64,000 nucleotides of DNA from Azolla caroliniana (GCA_043228905.1 JBHGNT010000001.1:27156001-27220000); one strand, 5' to 3'. Shown: positions 35,568 to 46,727, numbered from the stretch's first letter. Notes: generated from the letters alone by a model not told the origin. A program made the numbers and translations.

Positions 35568-38204
35568 TTATGCTCCAAATTTCATCATCAGTTTTTCAAC
35601 TCTGGTTTCTTCCCATCGCATGCCAGCTGCAGCATATATATTACTCATGCAAAGATACGCGGTGACACATTCTGCATCCAGCTCTATTGATTTCTCAAAG
35701 GCATACTGCCCAAGTGCCACATTTACCCATTTTTGACAAGAACCTAACAGAGTTATCCATAGTGGAAGACGGTCTGAGCATTCAACTTTCTCAATCAGAA
35801 TCACAGCCTTGCCAAAGTGTCCGGCACGACTAAATAGATCAACCATACATGTGTAGTGATCATGAGTTGGTGTGAGAGAATATATAATGTTCATTGCAGT
35901 GAAGAACACTTGACCCTCATCAACAAGACCAGTATGGCTGCATGCAGTGAGCAATGCAATGAATGTGACCAAAGTCGGTACTATACCTTCTGTTATCATC
36001 TGGTCGAATATGGAAAAAACCCCTTTTACCTGACCAAGCTGGGAATATCCAGCAATCAATGCACTCCAAGCAACAACATCCCGTACATGAAGCTCATTGA
36101 ACACTCTTTGTGCTTTTTCTATTGCGCCAAATTTAGCATACATATCTACTAATGCACTACCAACCATGATATCTCTTTCTAGAAAACCTTGCTTGCCCAT
36201 CTCTACATGTACATCTTCTCCCTTCTCCATTGACCCCATACTGCTGCATGCTTTTAGGATACAAACAAAAGTGACCCCATCTGGTGATATACTCTCCTCC
36301 TTCATCTTAGCAAAGCACTTTAGCGACTCGGCATCCAGTCCATGCTTGACATACCCAGAAATCAGTGCATTCCATGAGAAAATATCCCTTACCGGAAGAT
36401 CATCAAACACTTCGCGTGCTTTTGCAAGTGAACCACATTTGGCATGCATGTCAACTAATGCATTACAGATCATTATATGTTTTCCTAACAAACCATGTTT
36501 CCTAACCTCAGCATGTATTTCTTCTGCCTTCTCAGAAGAGCCTAAGCTCCCGCAGGCTTTCATGATAGAAACAAAGGTGACTGCATCTGGTGTGAGGCCT
36601 TCTTCATGCATCCTTTTAAAGCAACCAAACACCTCATAATTCAGACCATGTTTGGCATAACCAGAAATCAATGCATTCCATGAGATAACATCTCGAACCA
36701 AAAGTGTATTAAATGTATTTTCTGCCTTTGCAAGTGCACCACATTTTACATACATATCCACCACTGCATTGCCAAGCACAATGTTCTTTTCTAGTAAACC
36801 TTTCCTGTCAATATCAGCATGTATTTCTTCTCCCTTATCAAGAGCTGATATGCTACTACAAGCTTTCAAGATGCAAGTAAATGTAACACCATCTGGAGAA
36901 ATGCCTTCTTGTTGCATCTTGCTGAAGCAATTCAAAGCTTCATCTGCGAGGCCATATTGCACATACCCACCAATCAATATGTTCCAAGAAATGGTATCTC
37001 GTATTGCAAGCTCATCAAACACTTCTTTTGCCTTTTGAATCAGACCACATTTGAAGTACATGTCCACCAATGCATTGCCAAGTACAGTATTCTTCTTCAC
37101 TAACCCTAGCTTCCTAATCTCAGCATGTATTTCTTCGGCCTTTGCAACTGATCCTAGGCTACCACAAGCTTTCAAGATACAAGTAAAGGTGGTTGCATCT
37201 GGAGAAAAACCTTTATCTTTCATTTCTTTGAAGCAACTTAACGCCTCAACACCCAGGCCTTGTTGGGCATATCCATCAATCAATGTCGTCCACATGACGA
37301 CATCTTGTACTGGAAGTTCATCAAATACTTCTCGTGCTTTTGTTGTCATATTGCATTTTGAGTACATGTCTACCAATGCACTGCCAAGCATGATATTTTC
37401 TTTTAATAACCCTTGTTTGCTAATCTTAGCATATAGCTCTTCGCCCTTTCTTGATGCTCCTGTACTACCACAAGCCTTCAAGATACAAGTATAAGTGATA
37501 GCGTCTGGGGAAAGGCCTTCCTCTTGCATCATCTTAAAGTATCTCAGAGCTTCATTACCAAGCCCGTGTTGTGAATAACCAGCTATCAAGGCATTCCAAG
37601 AAATAATATTTTTTTCTGGAAGTTCATCGAACACTTCTAGTGCTTTGAGAATCATGCCACATTTCACATACATGTCCATCAATGCTGTACCAATCACGAC
37701 ATTACTCTCCAACGACCTTTCCTTGTAGAGCTCCGCATGTATCTCTTTTCCCTTCTTGATCAATCCCATGCTTCCACAAGACTTCAATATGCAAGTAAAG
37801 GTGAATGCATCTGGAAATATACATTGCTCTTGCATTTGTTTGAAACAATTTAGAGCTTCATCCACAAGTCTATACTTAGCATACCCAGTGATCAATACAT
37901 TCCAAGAGACTACAGTTCGTATTGTCAGCTCATCAAAGACATTTTGAGCTTTTGCAAAGGCATTACACTTTATATACATGCCCATTAGAGAATTGGTGAT
38001 GAATATATCTTTGTGATAAAGCTTTTTTTTGAGAATATCAGAATGTATCTCTACACCCTTTCGTAGATCTTTCCTTTGCCCACAAACCTTTATGGATTCC
38101 AAAATTGAAGCATGATCCTTCTCTTGCACACAAAATTTTTTGGTCTCCATACAATCATCAATCATCTTCATTTGTCCAGCATTTTTCATACATAAATTCT
38201 CCAT
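35568..38204 (-). CDS. Pentatricopeptide repeat protein, PLS type with E-like C-terminus
   Basis: An intact 878-residue frame. After a short N-terminal segment, about 24 PPR motifs are arranged as P-L-S triplets of about 101 residues. The recurring marks are ALVDMYxKCG, KAxEVFDELPxRDVxSWNALIxGY, EALxCFxxM and SPDxxTFxCILKACGS. Seven full triplets precede a final VDLFSRAGH motif. The C-terminus has an E1-like LPLWITLLGSCQ and SNIYAAAGM and a shortened E2-like end; there is no E+ or DYW deaminase domain. Such proteins bind specific organelle RNAs for editing, splicing or stabilisation, usually recruiting a DYW partner in trans when their own is lacking. No organelle targeting peptide is evident at the N-terminus, and an in-frame stop lies two codons upstream of the first ATG. 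Targeting is therefore unclear unless an upstream exon exists. Confidence 0.93.
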   Translation of the reverse strand: MENLCMKNAGQMKMIDDCMETKKFCVQEKDHASILESIKVCGQRKDLRKGVEIHSDILKKKLYHKDIFITNSLMGMYIKCNAFAKAQNVFDELTIRTVVSWNVLITGYAKYRLVDEALNCFKQMQEQCIFPDAFTFTCILKSCGSMGLIKKGKEIHAELYKERSLESNVVIGTALMDMYVKCGMILKALEVFDELPEKNIISWNALIAGYSQHGLGNEALRYFKMMQEEGLSPDAITYTCILKACGSTGASRKGEELYAKISKQGLLKENIMLGSALVDMYSKCNMTTKAREVFDELPVQDVVMWTTLIDGYAQQGLGVEALSCFKEMKDKGFSPDATTFTCILKACGSLGSVAKAEEIHAEIRKLGLVKKNTVLGNALVDMYFKCGLIQKAKEVFDELAIRDTISWNILIGGYVQYGLADEALNCFSKMQQEGISPDGVTFTCILKACSSISALDKGEEIHADIDRKGLLEKNIVLGNAVVDMYVKCGALAKAENTFNTLLVRDVISWNALISGYAKHGLNYEVFGCFKRMHEEGLTPDAVTFVSIMKACGSLGSSEKAEEIHAEVRKHGLLGKHIMICNALVDMHAKCGSLAKAREVFDDLPVRDIFSWNALISGYVKHGLDAESLKCFAKMKEESISPDGVTFVCILKACSSMGSMEKGEDVHVEMGKQGFLERDIMVGSALVDMYAKFGAIEKAQRVFNELHVRDVVAWSALIAGYSQLGQVKGVFSIFDQMITEGIVPTLVTFIALLTACSHTGLVDEGQVFFTAMNIIYSLTPTHDHYTCMVDLFSRAGHFGKAVILIEKVECSDRLPLWITLLGSCQKWVNVALGQYAFEKSIELDAECVTAYLCMSNIYAAAGMRWEETRVEKLMMKFGA

Positions 38205-39257
38205 TTTTCATTCTTTCCCTTCTCACCAATACTTGGGAAAACGGCTCCCTTGTTAACTAATAAACAACTGCTGATCTCATGAACTTGTCGGTAGCTAATA
38301 TTTACAAAGGGAATACAATCCGGCACACATTTCCTACTATAATTCCGTTGACAATATTGTGGTATTTCCCATTATCCTGGGCTATTTCACAGATAAAACG
38401 GAGAATTGTTCAAACTGGTGAAACAATTATCCATGTTTCTCGTTCTTTACTTTCTAAATCTATAATCTAACCCTCATTTTTCTTCAGGCAAACATTGATT
38501 GCATTGAAATTCTCCATTTTTCTCATTTTTAATCTTCTCAGTTTATCATGTATTCCTTTTCCCGGAAATGGTTTTTACACAAAACTCCATTCTTCCCCCC
38601 CTCACCCGCTCTTTCTTTACCTTCTCATCTGGTCATCTGAATCCCCATTTCTTATCTGGATTCCTACACAAAAAATTCGCCATTTGATTAAATATAAATT
38701 ATTAAAATTCACCACTTGGATCATACATAAATCGAACCATTTGGATTACACATAAATCCTCCATTTTTTCTTTCCCTTCCCATTGGGATCTAGAGACGAT
38801 AACAGAAATGGGGTCTTCCAATATGTCGATCATCAATAGAATACCTCCACTCATTTGAAATTGCTAATGAAACAAATTCCTTACGTTCTCCATCTCGATT
38901 AACCCACGATTTGAAGTTCATCCTCTGCTGTTCTTCATTTTCATCACCTCTCTCTGTCTCCCTCTGTCTCTCTCTCGAAACTCTGTAGGGGGTAAGGAAG
39001 CCCCTTTACTTTGAGGAATTTACAAATGGAGCCCTTTTAGTTTTGTTATATTACAAGCCATGCCCTCCCTACCATACCTACATAGTGAGCCTTACTACGT
39101 GTGAACTTTCAAAAGAACTTCACTAGGGGGAGTGGTAAACATATACATATATATAAGGATAAAACTATTGTTATGGAGTTCAGCCAAGCAAGTTGTCTCC
39201 CCATAACACCTTTGCTATATACCACATACAAAGGGGATATACTCGGGGACCCTATCG
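38205..39257 (-). promoter_or_regulatory. Upstream region of the PPR gene
   Basis: AT-rich DNA upstream of the minus-strand PPR start. A CT-rich cluster at about 38947-38979 on the plus strand may mark the leader or promoter. No TATA box can be assigned with confidence. No other gene recognised. Confidence 0.35.
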
Positions 39258-39638
39258 TCAATCTCCCCATAACCACACAAGTTCCCGTAGTCGAAGAGAA
39301 TACATTTCTTGTTGGTAGTCATGCTCAACATACCCTGGTTGTCCACCCTGTTTGTTGGTAGTCCTGCTCAACATATATACCCTGTTTGTCCACAAGATAT
39401 TGCTTTTGGCAAATTTTTGTATATCAAGGCCTTCTTCATCTATTGCAGTTGAAGACACCAAACAGTCCATAATGCACATGTCATGATTGGCCACCTTGGA
39501 CAACCCCCATCTATCCTCTCCCATGACGAAACGACCATGTCCTTCATCTCCATGATCATTGAAAATATATTTGTATTGAATCTCCATACCATCAACACTC
39601 TGGTTTATCACAACAGCCATGCACCGGTTACACCACAA
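39258..39638 (-). CDS. Hypothetical 126-residue open frame
   Basis: An uninterrupted minus-strand frame with balanced, protein-like composition, for example GRFVMGEDRWGLSKV and MDCLVSSTAIDEEGLDIQKF. No domain, signal peptide or membrane segment was recognised. Its C-terminal part spans an imperfect 43-bp direct repeat (39309-39393). It lies between the PPR promoter and a large hairpin and LINE remnant, so it may be an internal part of an unrecognised mobile element. It is reported only because it is longer and less biased than the other open frames nearby. Confidence 0.2.
   Translation of the reverse strand: MWCNRCMAVVINQSVDGMEIQYKYIFNDHGDEGHGRFVMGEDRWGLSKVANHDMCIMDCLVSSTAIDEEGLDIQKFAKSNILWTNRVYMLSRTTNKQGGQPGYVEHDYQQEMYSLRLRELVWLWGD
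39309..39393. repeat. Two-copy 43-bp tandem repeat
   Basis: TTGTTGGTAGTCATGCTCAA at 39309 recurs at 39352 with one substitution, and the homology continues to GTCCAC with a 4-bp insertion. Confidence 0.85.
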
Positions 39639-39654
39639 TCATCTACCCAGTCAT

Positions 39655-40006
39655 GATAGTCGGCTTCGACCCCCCCACCATCTTCACTCATCCTTATCAG
39701 AGAATAATTTATTCATTCAGTCCACATCAGTCATCTCGCCGATTAACATCTTGCCAATGTCAATGTCCACGAAAATCTTGTGTTAATAACAAAAAATTAG
39801 TCCAAAAGTTTCCTCACCCACTCCTAATAGTCGGCTAGGGAGGTCAAAGCCGACTATCATGAGTGGGTGAGGAAGCTTTTACACTAATTTTTTGTTGTTA
39901 ATACATGATTTGCGGGGACATTGGCAAGATGCTAATCGGCGAGATGGTTGATGTGGATTGAATGAAGAAATTTTTCTATGATAAGGATGAGTGAAGATGG
40001 TGGGAG
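39655..40006. repeat. Large inverted repeat (hairpin) with arms of about 160 bp
   Basis: The left arm (39672-39836) and right arm (39848-40006) are reverse complements over nearly their whole length, with roughly 85 percent identity by eye and an 11-base loop. Outer arm ends read CCACCATCTTCACTCATCC and its complement. Inner ends read TAGTCGGCT and AGCCGACTA. The motif ATGATAGTCGGCTT also precedes the left arm at about 39654, so each arm looks like one unit of a repeat, joined here in inverted orientation. The DNA could be a foldback element. If transcribed, the RNA would form a long imperfect hairpin. No coding content. Confidence 0.88.
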
Positions 40007-40019
40007 ATTGTTATTAAAT

Positions 40020-41900
40020 TTCTTGTGGTCTAGAAACGTTGAGGGTCATGCTCGGTCCAAAAGTAAAATGGGATGTAATTACCTTACCTCATTCCAAAGG
40101 AGGAGGTTTAGGTATTATTGATCCAGTAGATTAGACCTGAGTGGTGTTAGCAAAATTGATTATTAGAGGATTTACTCTTGGTCAAGAGGTATAAGTTGTT
40201 CTTAATGCTTAATAGTTGTTTTGAAATTATTGTTGCTTAATTGTTGTTCTTTAATGCTCTCCTTGGTTAGGTGCACTTTGTTCAAAGGATATAAGTTGGA
40301 TATTTAGGGAAAATTTAAGAATATCATCATCTCATTTGTGGGAGGACAAATTTATTTGACCTATTTTTTTTGCATGGAAGCAAGTCTTACCTAGATTGTT
40401 CCGCCAATGATGAATATTTAAGACAATGGCTATTATCAAACCCATATTTTACAATATTAGATGGTTTAGTGTCAGGTTCTAGATAGTGATTGGCGTAGGG
40501 CAAAATAGTAGAATGTCTTGCAAACTTAATTAAACCTGGTAGGTTTTTTATCGCGTTCCTAGGAAGAACAAAATCATGTACTAGCCAAGATTCATGGAGA
40601 ACCAATAATGTATTTGAAAATTTGAAAATTCAGGAAGCTATGGATAGAGCCACCATACCATCCACTAGTTCTCACATTGGATGGATATGTATTTTTTCAA
40701 TGCTAGACGTACTCTTTGACTATAAAAGGATATTTCTAAGGTAAGACCTTTCATTTTTGGATGTGGATAATGCAAATCAATTGTCTCCGTTGCTGGAAGT
40801 GGCAATCGATTATCCTTATGTTATAGAACACAAAATAAGGGCAATAGGATACAATGATCACAATTTGTATATTGACCCACCGATAGAGAACATAAAATCA
40901 CATTTGACATCATGGGTGTTTGGTAAACAACCTTTGTTCTTATTGACATGGGACCCAACTAACTATCTATGGACATACCCATTTACTGATAATAACTTTT
41001 AGTTTTTATCAATATTGTGCAGTTAGGTAGACATATTTTGTTTGATTCACAATATGTTTTACCAACGACATTTCAATACTAGATCAACAAGGTATACCGT
41101 ATTACTCCAAAGTTTCTTGCTAGGTTTTGGGTAATCTATGGGAAAGAAAACAATCATGACAAAATGCTTCACATGTAGTGGTTATTGGTACATGAAGCCT
41201 TGGCTGTTGGCACATGGTTGGACAACATGGGTGTATCCTCTAATTTTGCTCGTTGTCATTTACAAGCTGAATCACATAAACGTTTTCTATGGGATTGCCT
41301 TACGTCACAATTGGTATGGAAACATCTCTTAAGAATATTTGCCAATTACTTTCCTCCGTCATTATTCACATGGGCCATGGTGGTTTGACATCACTTGTCC
41401 TCTTTGTATTTCATTATGATGTTGAGTTTATGGATCATGGTTTTAGCACTAATTCTGGAATAGTTCGTGTACTTCCCCTAGTGTCCATGTAGTTTTTAGG
41501 AAGAAGGAAGAAGATGCAACCATTATGGGAGTTATTGAGTTGTACCACTATATACTACATCGGGAAGGCACATTGCTCTCGCATTACATCAAGTTCGAGC
41601 CTCACCAGTTGAAATGGTATGTAATATATGGTTGGACACGAGCCATACTTTAAAATGACAATGGGATTGTCTTATCAGAGGTTCAGAAGCTAAAGTCGCC
41701 CAACGTCTCTAATGTCTTACTTTGTGGAAAGATACTCCAGTATTGTCCTTGAAAGATGGTAACCCTTTATGGCATTTCCATCTCGTCATTGCATGGCAAA
41801 GCTATCCCTATCTCATAAATGTCGATAACATTCAAGCCAATATATTTGCACCTAACTAATGGCATTCTAGCAATGAAAGGAATTACCCGGTGTTTGCCCA
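40020..41900 (+). mobile_element. Decayed LINE remnant on the plus strand
   Basis: Plus-strand frames carry LINE ORF2 C-terminal signatures: VKWDVITLPHSKGGGLGIID (about 40063-40125), then, after many breaks, LLVHEALAVGTWLDNMG and a degenerate zinc-binding region RCHLQAESHKRFLWDC near 41180-41320. The order matches the post-RT and zf-RVT regions of plant LINEs, but one of the expected cysteines is replaced. The ends are not defined, and the DNA after about 41660 is only tentatively part of it. Confidence 0.6.
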
Positions 41901-42079
41901 ATATGAGTTTGGAACACACACACTCACATCACCATACGCTTTTCATTTTCTCTTCGGGAGGTGCTGATTTGGGTCAAATGGTGAAGTGGAGGAGGAAACA
42001 TGGGTGGGCAATAAGACCATTGAACAACACTATCGAAATAAGGAAGAGTAAATGCTCTCTCGAGTCTCGAGCATGCCAC

Positions 42080-42310
42080 ACTGATGGGGTATGTATGCAT
42101 GGTATGGTATTGTATGACATGTATGTATGTCTGGTATGTATGCATGCATCATTGCATGTATATTATGTTATGGTATGTATGCATCTACGTATGTATGTAT
42201 GTATGTATATATGGCATGGGATGTATGCATATATGAAGTTATGGTATGGTATGTATGCATCTCAGTATGTATGGTATGGTATGTGTGTATGTATGCATGT
42301 ATTCCTGCAG
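42080..42310. repeat. ATGT/ATGGT/ATGC-type microsatellite
   Basis: Variable GTATGTATG, ATGGTATGG and GCATGCATC words over about 230 bases. Open frames across it rich in Met, Tyr, Cys and Val are repeat artefacts. Confidence 0.9.
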
Positions 42311-43036
42311 AGTTTTTCTGTTTTTTTGCTTTGGCACAGAAAGCGCACAGTTATTAGGGTTTGCATTTTCTTTCTTGTTGACCTTCCTCAACACGTTCCC
42401 TTCAATCTTTTTTCTCAAGAAAAATCACAGGTTCCGTTCCCTTACACTTCTTCTTCCTCCTGCTCCAGACCTCGCTGGACTGCAAGCTAACGTCCCATTT
42501 TTCTTCTTCTCCTCCATCGCTCGAAATTTAGGGTTCCATTTCTTCTTCTTTTCGTTCTTCTGCAAGTGCGGAGCTACGTTTTTCTGATCCGATTCGCAAA
42601 GTTTCGTTTTCTGATCACGCCCAAGCGTCAAGGTATCAGCTGGCATTTTTTATTTTATTTCCTGAGCCGAGAAAATCCGATCAGATACAAGTGAAAGACA
42701 AGCCTTTCTTATCCGATCTGATCATCAAGGTAGACCAAATGCGCTCTTTTCTCCCCCCTTCAAAGCATCGAGTGATTAAATAATGCATTGTTTTTAATAT
42801 TAAATCCAAACATCAGGGGGAAACTATCAGATCTTTTCTGATTCCATTGAAGCATCAAGTTTTTTCTATTCAGATCGTTCCATCAAGTCGAGGGGGAAAA
42901 AAACAAGTTTTATTTTAAATCTGAAGAGTGAACAGAAATCTAGTAAACATCAAAGTGAGAGAAAGAAAGAAAAACCAGCGTTTTTTTGTCCAGTTTGTAT
43001 CCGTGTTCTTAGCAAAAGAAAAAGAAGAAGAAAGAA
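42311..43036 (+). promoter_or_regulatory. Upstream region and 5' leader of the PRELI gene
   Basis: From about 42330 the sequence becomes richer in TTC and CT runs, then purine-rich (GAAAGAAAGAAAAA) just before the start codon. This is typical of a plant promoter and leader. AAGGTATCAG (42633) and AAGGTAGACC (42729) resemble 5' splice sites, so a leader intron is possible, but no acceptor can be chosen with confidence. Confidence 0.4.
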
Positions 43037-43594
43037 ATGGTGAGAAGATACACACAGGAGCACACATTCCTTCATCCATGGGAGAGAGTGACCTCTGCGT
43101 GCTGGAGAAAATACACAGATCCAGAAAACACCTCTCGCCTCTCGCACATCCTTGAGGTTGACACGTTACAGAGATGCCTCGATCCTAATGGAAAGCTCTT
43201 TACGAAACGTGCCATTACTGTCAATGCCCCGGGACCTTGGTGGTTCCAAAAGATTGTTGGAGAAACAGTTTGTCATTGCATCGAAGAGTCGAGTGTTGAT
43301 GCGAGCCAGAAAGCCATGGAGATGGTCACTAGAAATGTTACTCTCAAGGACTTTGTCTCTGTCGAAGAGAAATGCTGGTATTCCCCTCATCCCGAGAATG
43401 ACAACTGGACCGTGCTGAAACAAGAGACGAGTATCAGTTGCCATACTCTGTCTGGTTTGGCGTCTATGGCTGAAAAGATTGAGCAAAGATGTGTTGAGAA
43501 GTTTCAACAGAACAGTGCGAAAGGACGAGAGGTTATGGAACATGTGTGCTCTTATCTTGAAGCTGAAGCTAATGGCATTGGTGTGAAAGTCTGA
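43037..43594 (+). CDS. PRELI/MSF1 domain lipid-transfer protein
   Basis: A 185-residue intact frame that is almost entirely one PRELI/MSF1 domain (about 1-175). The diagnostic stretches are HTFLHPWERVTSACWRKY, HILEVDTL, APGPWWFQKIVGE and the C-terminal helix MAEKIEQRCVEKFQQNSAKG. The family (yeast Ups1/Ups2, animal PRELI/SLMO) shuttles phosphatidic acid or phosphatidylserine across the mitochondrial intermembrane space with a Mdm35/TRIAP1 partner; this plant member is expected to act there too. Length agrees with the plant family, which I recall at about 180 residues. The start at 43037 has A at -3 and G at +4. No intron interrupts the coding region, which raises the possibility of a retrocopy, although no poly-A tract or flanking duplication was seen. 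Confidence 0.9.
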   Translation: MVRRYTQEHTFLHPWERVTSACWRKYTDPENTSRLSHILEVDTLQRCLDPNGKLFTKRAITVNAPGPWWFQKIVGETVCHCIEESSVDASQKAMEMVTRNVTLKDFVSVEEKCWYSPHPENDNWTVLKQETSISCHTLSGLASMAEKIEQRCVEKFQQNSAKGREVMEHVCSYLEAEANGIGVKV

Positions 43595-46446
43595 GTAAAG
43601 AAACATGATGGTCTCCTGTTTGAAAGGCAAGATTATTCCATTCCATTTCTCCATCTTTATTTAATGTTTGCGTGATATTGTCTTCTTTCTGTCTGTGAGG
43701 CAATGTCCTGAGGGAGGTTCCAAGTGAAAGACAATGTGGAGGATAATGAATGGTTAAGAGTGAAAGGTTATTCCTTTCATTGTTATGTACATTTTTAATT
43801 TGCTATTTTTGTCCTCCTGATTGTGCAAATATATCATCACCATGAAGAAGGGTTTCAGTGGTCCTAGTGAAAGATAATGTCCAGAGGATCAATAATTGAT
43901 ATTGCCTATTAAAATTTTGAAATTACCTCAGTAATGAGTTATGAATCAACTGGATCAGTATATGCTAAAATGAGAGTGATTAAACAATCAAACACTATAT
44001 GGGGTTAACAGAAGCTCGAAGCTAGGATAATGGTATTGAGAAAAATGTAGCAAAGATAAACTGTAGCACTATATTTTATCACAAACTATTGCTAAGAATT
44101 AATCTATAAGTAATGAGCTATCACCTCTGGTAAGCAAGAAAAAAGTCTTCAATCTATGCTATCCAGCTTACACATCAATAGTAAAGCCAATACTACATAG
44201 CTTTCCTATAGAAAAGCAAAGGATATTATGAAGGATAATGAATGCATCAATAGCACATTCTATTCAATGTCTTTAACAAGTTGTTGGGAAATACGTTTTT
44301 GTTTGCTTGATTCTCATAAGGTCACGATAATCATGTGTAGCGCAGATTCTATAGAACAATGAAATATTTTCTATGCGTGTTTTTTGTTAGTGCAGAAATG
44401 TTCCTCCTGAACAAATTGTCACAAGGTAGAAGTATTTTTTTCCTGTGATGATTTTGTGAAAGGAAATGTAATCAATAGCAGATCGTACGAGAAATGTAAC
44501 TGCTAGATATTGTTGATACAAAATTGCTCTGACAATGTGGATGTAAAAAGTGTATTTTCATATTGGGTCCTCATAGAGATATGGATACTTGTCTTTCTGA
44601 AGCATTATTTCATCGAGTTTTTCTCCTTTCCATCAGAGTTTTCTAATTATGTAGAAATTTTTATGTGATCCAGGGAATATGGCACATTACTCATAATTAG
44701 TCATCGTGATGGGAAGCTAGCCAGGACATGAGCTTATTGGACCCATTGAATTCTTTACAATAACAGTTTTGACAAAATCAGGTCATTAATAACTTTCCAG
44801 TTTTTGACAATGTATTTTTTCTTTGTTTTCCTGAAATTCATAAAAGAGAAACAGTCTGAACATTGACCTTCCCTTATGGATTGGATAATGTTCACAATTT
44901 TTGAATAGTGTATTGATCGTGTCCAGAATCTCTGCATAAATAGAGGTTTGTGTACCTCCTTGTTCCACTGTAAAGGATCTGAAAAGTGATCTGGGTATTC
45001 ATGCCTACATTACAACTTGAATGATTTTATAATGAAAGTGAATTGAGCCACATAATTGATTCATTACTGATTTATTTGTTGTTTAATCCAGTGGTATTAG
45101 TGAGTCTGATGATTTATAAACATGCACTAATTTAACTTGTAAAGGATATTACTAGAAATAAAACAAGCCTTTAATGTTCATGTTATTAATAATATCAGTA
45201 TAGATGATGTTATGATAACTATCATTCCGTTCATAAGATCATGGAGATAATCTTCTCAGATATATACAAAATGTTCATAATTAGAACAAGAGCCCAATGT
45301 ATCTGTTGGACATGATAATGTTTGAAGTTCTAGTTTAAGAGCAATCTATTTGCTTGTAATCCTGCTAATTAAATTTCTTCTTATGAAAATAAAAAATAAA
45401 GCTTCGAATTCATCACTACAAAACGTCTTTGAAAATCGTGATTCTATTATAAAAATAAAGTTTATCATGAGAAGACATTTTATATGCAAGGTCAATAATG
45501 ACATAAAGAATGCAAAACTAGCATTAGGATAGCATTGAAAGCCTTGAGTCTACATCAACTTGATTGTTGGGGTGTTTAAAACATGGGAGCATGCTTCTTT
45601 GTTTTGAATGATGATGAATATTTCATTTGTGAATTAAAATCGTTAATTCTTTTTTATTGGTTTATTAAATTGGCCATATCTTTGGATGGATGTGTCTTAT
45701 CTTGAAGATTTTGCATGGTTTTACAGGAGTAATTATGTATCGGGCAAGGCATTGTGAAGATACTTGTTTGATTTGGTTGGGTGGTTTTGATCAATCTTCT
45801 GTCTATACATGGTTATTCAACCTCCGTACATTTGAGATGCACTAATAGAGAGGAATGCTTGTGTCTCAAGAATCTATTTGGGTATATCTACACAAATTTC
45901 TTTCTTTGCATATGCTTTCACTTGCACTAATGCCAACGTGATTTTCACTTCATATATATTTATAGCATATCTGACATTTTGCACAATGCCACACGATATC
46001 TAGAAGTTTCTCAAACTAAGTACATTTACCATGAACGACATTGTGTCCCTCTGCCCACAGTGATTATCATTTTGAATCACAATTCCATTGCTGAGTAAGA
46101 CACACACACACACACACATGTATACACATCTACACTGGCAATGGCACACCTCTCTTTACCTCCAAGGAGACACACTCATCCACATTGCCCGTAAGGATAT
46201 GTCAATGGTTATTCTGAAGTTCAAGTGAATAGTTATTATCTCTCGGGAATTTTGAACAAGTAGAATATATTGCTCAAACTTCAATGAAAATCATCAAGTG
46301 ATGAGTTCAAAGAATCTTTGATGTACAATTAAAAAAGGGGAAACAATAGAAAACCCCTTAGCTTTACCATAATTCCCCTACATTCCCAAAACTTATGGTA
46401 CTACCCCTATGTACTACATTTTGTACTATGTAAGAGTAGTTTGGTT
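43595..46446. other. PRELI 3' region and intergenic DNA
   Basis: AT-rich, with many short ATG-TAA frames and no protein-like stretch. The first few hundred bases are probably 3' untranslated region. GTGAAAGACAATGT (43725) and GTGAAAGATAATGT (43867), each followed by a GGATxAT word, hint at an old local duplication. A CA tract lies at about 46101-46119. Nothing else was recognised. Confidence 0.5.
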
Positions 46447-46727
46447 CATAGTACGTAAAATTCGTGTTCGTCTAGTATAACTATCGTTTTCCTACGTTGG
46501 AAAACGAATGCGAATGTTATCCAAACATTCTTGTGTGTGTGTGTGTGTTTTGTTTTTTTCCCATTTTTTTAATGTTTTTTTTTTCATTTTTAGGCTTATC
46601 TACCTCATAATAAATAGTTAATCCAAAAATATGATATTTATCATTCTTTGAGGGTGTTTTTCTTTCGCGAATGATTAAATCATTCGCGAATGCGAATGCA
46701 CGTATGGTACGTATGGTTCTTACTATG
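46447..46727 (+). mobile_element. hAT-like MITE, copy 2 (281 bp)
   Basis: The same element as at 15378-15657, in the opposite orientation. The termini are CATAGTA and TACTATG, flanked by a perfect 8-bp target duplication GTTTGGTT (46439-46446 and 46728-46735). Shared internal landmarks are GTAAAATTCGTGTTC, CCTACGTTGGAAAACGAAT, CCTCATAATAAATAGTTAAT and GAATGCACGTATGGTACG. It contains a short GT tract and a T-rich run and encodes nothing. The perfect duplication suggests a younger insertion than copy 1. Confidence 0.9.

Noticed and set aside
39655-40006. CRISPR-like or rho-independent terminator structure
   Set aside because: This is a plant nuclear sequence; the single long inverted repeat has neither short regular repeats with spacers nor a bacterial context.
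41819-42490. 223-codon plus-strand frame
   Set aside because: Most of it crosses the ATGT/ATGGT microsatellite and the CT-rich PRELI leader; it has no coherent protein composition.
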